Below are positions 33,545-41,049 of a DNA stretch of 53,162 bases, piece after piece. The DNA is from Pueribacillus sp041725775 (GTDB lineage Bacteria; Bacillota; Bacilli; Bacillales; UBA6769), in assembly GCF_041725775.1 (NCBI RefSeq), contig NZ_JBEUEL010000021.1:1-53162 (forward strand). Direction: 5' to 3'. The translations under genes and the position numbers were made by a program. Numbering within the stretch: position 1 is the stretch's first letter; each line of letters starts with the position of its first letter. The notes below the pieces were generated by a model. That model saw nothing but the letters and a program-made list of their open reading frames with translations. It did not search any database and was not told the origin of the DNA.

Positions 33545-35197
33545 TCACGTTCTCCTAAAGTTACGCTTGCTGCTGCTTTTTCTTACTATTCGTCCTCCAA
33601 AAATGCGTGTGAATAAACCAGATCGTACGCCTAACCATAAATAGACGGCCCCACCGATTGTAACCCCTATAATCAAAATTAACATAACGACAAAATAACT
33701 AGATTCACCAGAGTAACCGTTTACTAATAACTGTTCAATCGGCCATTTCACTAACCAAACGATAATACCCATAATTGCTGTAAACAGTATGATAAGCAAT
33801 GTTCGTTTGGCAATAAACGTCAATTTAAAAGTCGTATACTTCTTAATGACAAGCAAACAGAAAATGACGGAAAATAAATATCCAGCATCTGTAGCTAGTA
33901 TTGCGCCGATTCCTCCCCACTTTGCAATAAATGACCGATTCAACAACATTTTAATTAATATCCCAATTAACAGTCCAAGAACGGCTAACTTTTGTTGATT
34001 TATTCCTTGTAAAATTGCAGCAACAGCCGTAAACATTGCGAATAAAATTGCTGTCGGAGCATACCATCTTAAAATTTCACCGCCTAACGTAATATCAGTC
34101 GTACCATAAAGTGTACCGTAGACTGAATACGCAAGCACTGCCAAGCCAACAGCAGCCGGAAGCGTTAAATAAAGCAACATTTGAAACGTTTGTGTAATTT
34201 GTTGCTGGAGTTTCACACGATTCCGTTCCGTATATGTTTTTGTTATTGTCGGGATGAGCGTTAAACCTAAAGCTGTCGCAAGCGACACTGGTATCATAAT
34301 AATCTTATTCGTAGTTTGGTTTACCGTCGCATACACTGCTTCCGCTTCTGCTTGTGTCATCCCTTCAAACGTTAACGTTTTCACCAGCGTAATCGTATCA
34401 ATTTGTTGATAAATCGGGATCGCAAGCCCAACGAGCACGAACGGAATCGCATATGAAAGCAATTCTCTGTACATGGCTGGCAACGAAATGTTATGTTCTA
34501 CCGTGCTTTCAGACACTAATTTATCGAGATGAGGTTTTCGTTTCCGCCAATACATGAATAGAACTACAAGTCCACCTAATGCACCGATGAACGCTGCAAA
34601 CACAGCGAACGCAACCGCTGTTGTCCGATCCCCTTTTAATAAAACAATAATAATAAACCCAGATACTAATATGAAAGCGATGCGGACAATTTGTTCAACG
34701 ACTTGCGAAACAGCAGTTGGTCCCATCGATTCAAACCCTTGAAAATATCCACGAATTAAGCTCATGACGGGAACAACGATCAACGCGAAACTAACAACTC
34801 GAATCACGAAAGCAACATCTTCTAAACTATTTCCTGTCGGGTCACCTTCTCCGATAAAAAGAGGTGCAATCGCATCAGCGGACAAAAACAACAATAAGAA
34901 CGTAGCAAAACCCGTTCCGAGCATAACAAAAATTCCTGAACGGAATAGCTTTCTTCCCGTTTTATAATCGCCTAATGCATTATATTTTGAGACAAATTTT
35001 GAAACAGCTAGCGGTAACCCAACTGTCGCCACACTTAATAAAATGACATACGGATTGTATGCGTAAGCATATAGCGCAGCACCTTGAATCCCAACAAGCC
35101 AAATAAAAGGAAAATAATAAACTAACCCTAATATTCGTGAAATCATCGTTGCTGCTGTTAACAAAAATGTGCCTCTTACGAGACGCGAGTCGTTCAT
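33545..35197 (-). CDS. murJ: MurJ/YtgP-type lipid II flippase (MVF/polysaccharide transporter superfamily)
   Basis: A 550-residue protein with about 14 membrane helices of the MOP superfamily. It resembles B. subtilis YtgP (MurJ), which translocates the lipid II peptidoglycan precursor across the membrane. N-terminal TFLLTAATMISRILGLVYYFPF and central VGLAIPIYQQIDTITLVKTL match the family. Other family members export wall polysaccharides or act at sporulation (SpoVB), so the substrate is an inference. ATG 35197 is used, with AGGTGA 8 bases upstream; the GTG at 35209 would swallow that site. Confidence 0.87.
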   Translation of the reverse strand: MNDSRLVRGTFLLTAATMISRILGLVYYFPFIWLVGIQGAALYAYAYNPYVILLSVATVGLPLAVSKFVSKYNALGDYKTGRKLFRSGIFVMLGTGFATFLLLFLSADAIAPLFIGEGDPTGNSLEDVAFVIRVVSFALIVVPVMSLIRGYFQGFESMGPTAVSQVVEQIVRIAFILVSGFIIIVLLKGDRTTAVAFAVFAAFIGALGGLVVLFMYWRKRKPHLDKLVSESTVEHNISLPAMYRELLSYAIPFVLVGLAIPIYQQIDTITLVKTLTFEGMTQAEAEAVYATVNQTTNKIIMIPVSLATALGLTLIPTITKTYTERNRVKLQQQITQTFQMLLYLTLPAAVGLAVLAYSVYGTLYGTTDITLGGEILRWYAPTAILFAMFTAVAAILQGINQQKLAVLGLLIGILIKMLLNRSFIAKWGGIGAILATDAGYLFSVIFCLLVIKKYTTFKLTFIAKRTLLIILFTAIMGIIVWLVKWPIEQLLVNGYSGESSYFVVMLILIIGVTIGGAVYLWLGVRSGLFTRIFGGRIVRKSSSKRNFRRT

Positions 35198-35254
35198 GTC
35201 TCCGATCACCTACATTAAATCTACTTAATTGCATGTCCTTAATTGTACCATAAT

Positions 35255-35440
35255 TTACGTGCGGTATAAGACCATTGCGGAAAAGCAAAAAATGGCTTCC
35301 GATTGAATCGAACTATCTGTTAAAGCTACTTGAAACTTAATATCTACGACTTGAGATTCTTTCAATGTTTGCAAAAATTCGTTAACTGCTTCTTCTAAAT
35401 CTTCTTCGTGTTCAAAATCAAATAATTTTACTTGCAACAT
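35255..35440 (-). CDS. cse60: Cse60-family sporulation protein
   Basis: A 61-residue acidic protein matching the Cse60 family: MLQVKLFDFEHEEDLEEAVNEF at the start, a DIKFQVA strand and the C-terminal IFCFSAMVLYR. In B. subtilis cse60 is expressed under sigma-E in the mother cell; the function is unknown. AGGAGGT with 6 bases to the ATG is a very strong ribosome site, but it forms the 3' arm of a 12-bp hairpin (35447-35483). The gene follows the rhodanese gene and precedes murJ on the same strand. Confidence 0.85.
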   Translation of the reverse strand: MLQVKLFDFEHEEDLEEAVNEFLQTLKESQVVDIKFQVALTDSSIQSEAIFCFSAMVLYRT

Positions 35441-35446
35441 AAAAAT

Positions 35447-35483
35447 ACCTCCTAGTGCTCTAATTATATACGCACTAGGAGGT
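35447..35483 (-). promoter_or_regulatory. perfect hairpin sequestering the cse60 ribosome site; probable terminator with promoter in its loop
   Basis: ACCTCCTAGTGC and GCACTAGGAGGT are exact 12-bp inverted repeats around a 13-base loop. On the minus strand the 3' arm holds the cse60 Shine-Dalgarno and is followed by ATTTTT, so read-through from the rhodanese gene could end here or be untranslatable. The loop contains a perfect TATAAT; an upstream CGGACA at 18 bases is a weak -35. A transcript starting in the 3' arm would free the ribosome site. Confidence 0.6.
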
Positions 35484-35494
35484 CGCTGTCCGTT

Positions 35495-35818
35495 TCAGTA
35501 CGTGAACATTATTTTTACTTCGCCTTCCCAATCAAGCATGCCACCTTCAACATTGACAACGTCATATCCGAGCGATTGCAAATACTCACAAACACGTCCA
35601 CTTCGTGCTCCAGACCGACAAATGATAAAATGTATAATATTTTTGTCAAGCTCTTCTTTTCGAGCGGGAATTTCACCCATTCGAATATGTCTCGCTCCAG
35701 GAATGATACCTTGTATCACCTCTTCATTTTCGCGGACATCGATTAAGGATACCGTTTGTTCTTTTTCCAAGAGCATTTCAAGTTCTTTCGAAGTAATTAT
35801 TTTAATCGGCTGCAACAT
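35495..35818 (-). CDS. rhodanese-like domain protein (YtwF-like)
   Basis: Single rhodanese domain of 107 residues, a candidate thiosulfate or persulfide sulfurtransferase. The active-site loop CRSGARSGR holds the catalytic Cys at about residue 67, and DVRENEEV and GARHIRMGEIP are the usual structural motifs. I start it at ATG 35818, with AAAGGAAG in front; ATG 35851 would extend it into the end of swrC without homology. It lies 22 bases after swrC on the same strand and may be read from the marR promoter. Confidence 0.87.
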   Translation of the reverse strand: MLQPIKIITSKELEMLLEKEQTVSLIDVRENEEVIQGIIPGARHIRMGEIPARKEELDKNIIHFIICRSGARSGRVCEYLQSLGYDVVNVEGGMLDWEGEVKIMFTY

Positions 35819-35840
35819 CAACCTTCCTTTCTTGACATCG

Positions 35841-38800
35841 TTATTCATCATCTTTTTTCTTTTTCGAAATGTCGATAATGTTTTCTAATAGCGCAATCAC
35901 ATCATCTTTCGAAAGTTCATCACCTTCGATTTCTAGAAGCTCTTTTTTCTCTTCTTCTGACTTATTTACTTCGGACTCATCTTGACTATCGAGCAAGTAT
36001 GCTGGGATTAATTGACCGTCTGGCGTCACATACTTTTTATTTAAATTCCGTGTTTCTTTATCAAATAAACTATATATAACTGGAATGAGGAACAACGTTA
36101 AAAACGTACTACTAATCAGTCCTCCAATGACTGTAATCCCTAACGGTTGTTGAATTTCAGCACCTTCACCTATCCCTAATGCCAACGGAACAAGCCCTAA
36201 TATCGTCGTCAATGCCGTCATTAAGATTGGGCGTGTCCGTACTTTTACAGCTTCTACAATCGCGTCGTACGTTCTCCAGCCTTCCGCTTTTTTCTGATTG
36301 ATATAATCTACGAGTACAATCGCGTTGTTAACGACGATCCCTGCAAGAACGATAAGGCCGATTATCGCTGTTACTCCTAATGGAGTACGCGTCGTTGTTA
36401 ACGCGATCATGACACCGATAACGATAAGCGGTACCGTAAAGATAATGACAAACGGATGCTTGAATGATTCAAATTGTGCGGCCATAACGAGATACACAAA
36501 CAAAATAGCCAAAATGAAAGCTAATGCTAAATCATCCATCGCATCTTGAAGAAGTTCTTGATCTCCTGTGTAAGACATTGAAAAATCATCAGGTAAATCA
36601 AGATCATCAATTTCCGCATTTACGTCAGACGTCACATCACCTAACGTCGTATTTGTACTATATTTCACTGTAAACTGGACAGCTGGCAATTGTTCAGAAC
36701 GTTGAATGCTTACAGCACCATCTGCCCGTTCGATGTTTGTAACATCACCTAACGTAGTGTATGTGCCATCTGGCTTTTTAATCAATAGCTTTTTTAAACT
36801 GCTAATATTTTTGATAACTTCTTCATCATACTGGATAAAAATCGGGAGAACTTCTTCATCCTCGGTCGTCAATTGTGAAGCTTGCTGACCGCGCGTAACG
36901 TGATTAACGATTGAAGCAACTTGTGCAGGTGCAAGCCCTTCATCTAATGCTTTTTTCCGATCAACTGTAATCTGAATTTCTTCCTGTTTCTCACTCTTAT
37001 CATTTGTCACTTCATTAACGTTGCTTAAATCTTCAAGTTTTTCTTCAATTTGTGCAGCATAATTTTCTAAGTTTTTCTCTGTATCCGCTTGAATAAAAAA
37101 CGTTAAAGTATTCGGTTCAGATCCCATAGAGCCATGCTGGCTGAATGATACGTCCGCATCTCCCGCAGCCCGTTCTACTTTTGATTTTATCGCTTCACTC
37201 ACTTCAAGTGTTGAGCGATCTCGTTTATCTAAATCGACCATCGATACAAAAATTTCTGCTTCATTTTCTACTGGGGTTCCGAACGGACCTTGTTGTGTCG
37301 TACTTCCAATTAAACTAAGAAAATCTTGAATATCATTTTCATCCGCAAGCACTTCTTCAATGCTTTTCACGGTTTCTTCCGTAACATTAAGCGGTGTCCC
37401 ATGTTCATGCGTTACGTTAATCGTGAAAAAGCCTTCGTCTGTCGCTGGTAAAAACTGCGTCCCGACGGTCGTTAGTCCTAAACCGCCTAATACTAAAAGC
37501 AAGAGCGTAATCATAATGACCGTCAAGCGGTGACCGAGCACCCAACGTGTCGCTTTTTCTATCGACGTAAGTATTTTTCCTTCTCTCCGTTTTTCTTCGA
37601 CATTTTCAGACGGTGCTTTCAATACTCTGCTCGCAATCATTGGAACGACGGTTAACGCAACAAACAACGATGCGAATAAGCTAAATGCAACCGTAAATCC
37701 GAGCTCTTTAAATAAGTTTCCGATTAAGCCTTGAATAAATAAAACAGGCACAAAAACGGCAACAGTCGTTAATGTAGAAGCTGTAATTGCTCCAGCTACT
37801 TCTTTCGTACCGATCGATGCAGCTTCTTTCGGTTCTTTCCCCATTTGGAGATGGCGATAAATACTTTCAATTACGACGATCGAGTTGTCAACAAGCATCC
37901 CGATTCCGAGCGCTAGCCCACCAAGAGTCATAATATTCAAGCTGTAATTAGAGAAATAAAGAAGCACGAACGTAACGATAACGGAAAATGGAATTGCAAT
38001 TCCAATAATTAGCGGACTGCGTACGTTCCGTAAGAAAAGGAACAAAACGATCATCGCGAGTAAACCTCCGATGATTAATGCGCTCGTCACACTATCGATC
38101 GCAAGATGAATAAAATCACCTTGGTCAAATAAAACCGCAGTATCAATATCTTTATATTTTTCTTTTTCTAGTAAATCATTTAACCCTTCATTAAAAAGAG
38201 TCGAAACTTCCGCAGTATTCGCATCCGATTGTTGAAGGACACTAATTAAAACGGCAGGCTCTTCATTTGCTCGTGTAATAATATTTTGTTTCTCTTTAGC
38301 TTTTTTTACTTCTGCCACTTCACTAAGTGTCACATTATCGCCGTTCGGTTTTTTCGTAACGATTAAATTTTTCACATCATTGACAGATGTAAGTGTACTA
38401 ATGACTCTCGTCGTTAATCGTTCTTCTTCATTCGTCACTGGTGAACCAGGCATTGAAATGTTATTGCTTTGTATAACATCGACAATTTCTTGTTGAGAGA
38501 GATGATATTTTTCAAGTTTGTCTTGATCTAACGCAATTTGAATTTCGTCAACGCGAATGCCATCAACGTCGACATTAGCAACACCATCGATTTTGTTTAA
38601 TTCTTGTTCAAGATCAGCGACTAGATTTTCAAAGTCTTCATTTTTTTCATCCGCTGAAATCGCCATTTGAATAACAGGAAATTGAGACGGATCAAATTTT
38701 AAAAACCTCGGTTCGCCAGCGTCGTCCGGTACTTGAACTTGGTTTAATGCACTATTAATTTCATCTTGAACGTCATCAATCGATGTCGTCCATGAAAACT

Positions 38801-39080
38801 GTAAAATGGTTAAACTTGAGCCTTCTTGAGAAATCGATTGAATCATCTTCAAGCCTGGCAATGTTGATAATCTTGCTTCAACTGGCTTTGTTACTTTTTC
38901 GACAACTTCAGTCGGGTTCGCTCCATCATATGAAACGACGACAGCTCCAATCGGTGGATCGATATCCGGAATTAGCTTTAACGGAATATTAAGGTAAGAA
39001 ACCGCTCCTAAAAGTAAAAATAAAACCATCGTAACGATCGTAAAAACCGGCCTGCGAATCGAAAAATCACTTAATTTCAT
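35841..39080 (-). CDS. swrC: RND-superfamily multidrug efflux transporter (SwrC-like, HAE1 type)
   Basis: A 1079-residue inner-membrane proton-driven exporter with 12 membrane helices in two homologous halves and two large extracytoplasmic loops. Matching features are the N-terminal SIRRPVFTIVTMVLFLLLGAVSY, PVEARLSTLPGLKMIQSISQEG, GGLALGIGMLVDNSIVVIESI (helix 4 with the proton-relay Asp) and the second-half NNAIVLVDYINQ. B. subtilis SwrC/YerP exports surfactin and supports swarming. The C-terminal 70 residues are acidic and repetitive (EEEKKELLEIEGDELSKD). The start at 39080 overlaps marR by 14 bases, so both form an operon. Confidence 0.92.
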   Translation of the reverse strand: MKLSDFSIRRPVFTIVTMVLFLLLGAVSYLNIPLKLIPDIDPPIGAVVVSYDGANPTEVVEKVTKPVEARLSTLPGLKMIQSISQEGSSLTILQFSWTTSIDDVQDEINSALNQVQVPDDAGEPRFLKFDPSQFPVIQMAISADEKNEDFENLVADLEQELNKIDGVANVDVDGIRVDEIQIALDQDKLEKYHLSQQEIVDVIQSNNISMPGSPVTNEEERLTTRVISTLTSVNDVKNLIVTKKPNGDNVTLSEVAEVKKAKEKQNIITRANEEPAVLISVLQQSDANTAEVSTLFNEGLNDLLEKEKYKDIDTAVLFDQGDFIHLAIDSVTSALIIGGLLAMIVLFLFLRNVRSPLIIGIAIPFSVIVTFVLLYFSNYSLNIMTLGGLALGIGMLVDNSIVVIESIYRHLQMGKEPKEAASIGTKEVAGAITASTLTTVAVFVPVLFIQGLIGNLFKELGFTVAFSLFASLFVALTVVPMIASRVLKAPSENVEEKRREGKILTSIEKATRWVLGHRLTVIMITLLLLVLGGLGLTTVGTQFLPATDEGFFTINVTHEHGTPLNVTEETVKSIEEVLADENDIQDFLSLIGSTTQQGPFGTPVENEAEIFVSMVDLDKRDRSTLEVSEAIKSKVERAAGDADVSFSQHGSMGSEPNTLTFFIQADTEKNLENYAAQIEEKLEDLSNVNEVTNDKSEKQEEIQITVDRKKALDEGLAPAQVASIVNHVTRGQQASQLTTEDEEVLPIFIQYDEEVIKNISSLKKLLIKKPDGTYTTLGDVTNIERADGAVSIQRSEQLPAVQFTVKYSTNTTLGDVTSDVNAEIDDLDLPDDFSMSYTGDQELLQDAMDDLALAFILAILFVYLVMAAQFESFKHPFVIIFTVPLIVIGVMIALTTTRTPLGVTAIIGLIVLAGIVVNNAIVLVDYINQKKAEGWRTYDAIVEAVKVRTRPILMTALTTILGLVPLALGIGEGAEIQQPLGITVIGGLISSTFLTLFLIPVIYSLFDKETRNLNKKYVTPDGQLIPAYLLDSQDESEVNKSEEEKKELLEIEGDELSKDDVIALLENIIDISKKKKDDE

Positions 39081-39528
39081 CGTTCCGTCCCTCTCCTTCC
39101 ATCCAAATAAGATTGCGTAAATTCTTTATTATTTCACTTAATAAGCGTAGATCATCAAGATTCATTTTAAATAAATAATGAGTGATAATTTCATGGCGAG
39201 TCTTTTCCATACAATGTATTACTCGTTTTCCTTTTCCAGTTAAATGTATATGTATAAGTCTGCGATCATGATGACTTGTCACTCTCTTAACAAAATTCAT
39301 TCGTTCCATTTTAGAGAGCATTTGGCTAACCGCACTCGTCGATACATTGATTTTTTCTGCTATTTTTCTTATCGTTAACGTTTCATTTTTATCCAGTAAC
39401 GTCAGGACAAGCTGCTGATTAGCTGAAAGTTCATTCGTATAAGCTGAACTGAATTTTTGATTTAATGAGATCAAAATATCCATCATATACTCTTCAATGA
39501 CTTGAGTATAGTTTACCGTGTCATTCAT
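39067..39528 (-). CDS. MarR-family transcriptional regulator of the efflux operon
   Basis: A 153-residue winged-helix repressor. The DNA-binding region (about 45-100) contains LTIRKIAEKINVSTSAVSQMLSKMERMNFVKRVTSHHDRRLIHIHLT, a textbook MarR wing with DRR. GGGGG with 6 bases precedes the ATG. The stop overlaps the swrC start. An 11/12 inverted repeat sits over its own promoter, so it probably represses itself and swrC until an inducer binds. Confidence 0.88.
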   Translation of the reverse strand: MNDTVNYTQVIEEYMMDILISLNQKFSSAYTNELSANQQLVLTLLDKNETLTIRKIAEKINVSTSAVSQMLSKMERMNFVKRVTSHHDRRLIHIHLTGKGKRVIHCMEKTRHEIITHYLFKMNLDDLRLLSEIIKNLRNLIWMEGEGRNDEIK

Positions 39529-39561
39529 TTTAAGCCCCCACTAATTCGTTAAGATACTTAA

Positions 39562-39590
39562 TTGTTAACATTCTTAATTAATTGAGTCAA
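39562..39590 (-). promoter_or_regulatory. predicted sigma-A promoter of marR-swrC
   Basis: On the minus strand TTGACT, a 17-base spacer and TAACAA lie about 35 bases upstream of the marR start. The -35 is inside the inverted repeat at 39573-39599. Confidence 0.55.
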
Positions 39591-39599
39591 TGAATTAAG
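39573..39599 (-). promoter_or_regulatory. candidate MarR-type operator
   Basis: CTTAATTAATTG and CAATGAATTAAG are inverted repeats matching at 11 of 12 positions around AGT. The site overlaps the -35 of the promoter. It is AT-rich, as usual for MarR operators. Confidence 0.55.
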
Positions 39600-39780
39600 A
39601 AATTATGAACAAATTGACATATAATTCATTAAAATATAAATTTTTTATAACGAAAGGTAAGTAAAGTTAGGCGTGTGGAAGTGTTCAACATACAAGCATT
39701 TTACTTTCTTTGTAAAAGTACGAATCGTGGATATTAATCTTAGGTAGTTGCGTTAATTTTTACCTTCATCCTCTAGGAGC

Positions 39781-39813
39781 ATAAAAGAACCTGCTCCATT
39801 TTTGAGAGCAGGC
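39781..39813 (-). terminator. terminator of the ferredoxin-NADP reductase gene
   Basis: On the minus strand GCCTGCTC pairs with GAGCAGGT, followed by TCTTTTAT, shortly after the stop. Confidence 0.78.
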
Positions 39814-39820
39814 TACGTTA

Positions 39821-40831
39821 TTATTTATTCTTTTCCCCCATAATGCTTGTACTATGAAGCGGTTGTGTTCTCGCTTTCGGATCAATGTAGGATTTTGCAT
39901 TGTTCACTGCAGTAGGGGCCTCACCAAATCCTGTCGCAATGAGCTTCACCTTACCATCATACGTTGTCACATCTCCCGCTGCATAGATTCCTTTAATATT
40001 CGTTTCCATTTTCGTATTGACAACGATCGAATTTCGCTCAATTTCAAGACCCCAATTTTTTATTGGACCGAGGTTGGAGACGAAGCCATAATTTACAATT
40101 AACGCATCGACAGGTATGGATTCTTTACTTTCTCCTTTTGGTTCTTGAATAATCACTTCATGAATATAGTTATCTTCACCTTTTAAATCAACGACTTCGA
40201 ACGGTGTTTTCACGTTCACTTTTGAATTCATCATTTGCTCAACACTATGTTCATGAGCTCTAAATTTATCCCGACGATGAACGATCGTCACTTCTTTTGC
40301 GATCGGTTCAAGCATGAGTGCCCAGTCAACAGCTGAATCGCCACCACCACATATGACAACTTTCTTATTTTGAAAAACATTCATATCGTTTACAAAATAA
40401 TGCAAATTGTTTTCCTCGTATCGTTCGCAACCAGGAACTTGTAATAACCTCGGCTTAAATGCTCCGACACCAGCTGTGATTAAAATCGTTTTTGAAAAGT
40501 GTTCTTCTCCATTCGCTAACGATAATTTAAACGAATCGTCAGGAAGTTTTTCAACTTTTTCTACTGATTGCCCTAAAATGACAGTAGGTTTAAATTGCAT
40601 CGCCTGTTCAATTAAACCATCAACGAGCGCTTGTGATTTTATTTTCGGAAAACCTGCGACATCATAAATGTATTTTTCCGGATATAAAACAGCAAGCTGT
40701 CCGCCTAGCTCTGGCAAACTTTCGATAATTTTTACTTTCATTTGTCGCATTCCGCCGTAAAAAGCAGCAAACAATCCTGTTGGGCCACCGCCAATAATTG
40801 TTATGTCGTATCGATCATCTTGTGAGGGCAT
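39821..40831 (-). CDS. ferredoxin–NADP+ reductase, thioredoxin-reductase-like type (YcgT/YumC)
   Basis: FAD enzyme of 336 residues that exchanges electrons between NADPH and ferredoxin or flavodoxin. It has the FAD motif ITIIGGGPTGLFAAFYGG (about 11-28), LPELGGQLAVLYPEKYIYDVAGFP and the NAD(P)H loop VVICGGGDSAVDWAL (about 157-171). There is no redox CxxC between them, which separates this class from true thioredoxin reductases, and the C-terminal GDV..YDGKVKLIATGFGEAPTAVNNAK fits. It could be YcgT- or YumC-like; the latter is essential in B. subtilis. Starts at ATG 40831 with GGAGGTG at 5-6 bases. Between marR-swrC and leuS, on the same strand as both. Confidence 0.9.
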   Translation of the reverse strand: MPSQDDRYDITIIGGGPTGLFAAFYGGMRQMKVKIIESLPELGGQLAVLYPEKYIYDVAGFPKIKSQALVDGLIEQAMQFKPTVILGQSVEKVEKLPDDSFKLSLANGEEHFSKTILITAGVGAFKPRLLQVPGCERYEENNLHYFVNDMNVFQNKKVVICGGGDSAVDWALMLEPIAKEVTIVHRRDKFRAHEHSVEQMMNSKVNVKTPFEVVDLKGEDNYIHEVIIQEPKGESKESIPVDALIVNYGFVSNLGPIKNWGLEIERNSIVVNTKMETNIKGIYAAGDVTTYDGKVKLIATGFGEAPTAVNNAKSYIDPKARTQPLHSTSIMGEKNK

Positions 40832-40935
40832 ACATCCACCTCCGAATTTTTGTACCCTGTCAGTGCGTATTCAAAAAGAAGACTACGGACGAGGTTAACC
40901 TCTTTAAATGTTCAATCTTTAATAAAAGCAAGGAT

Positions 40936-40968
40936 ACCATCAGGGGGATTATCATCCCCACTGATGGT
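40936..40968. repeat. CATCAG palindrome, copy 2
   Basis: ACCATCAG-GGGGAT-TATC-ATCCCC-(A)-CTGATGGT is a nearly perfect 14-bp stem, about 80 bases after the leuS stop. It shares the outer CATCAG/CTGATGGT arms and internal GGATTA with the copy at 16237-16258. No T-tract on the leuS side. Confidence 0.72.
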
Positions 40969-41049
40969 TAGCACAGTTCGATGTTTAAAAGCATGTTCAC
41001 ATGATTGACATGTGAAACGTGATACACTCATCTTTTTTGGTTATATCTA

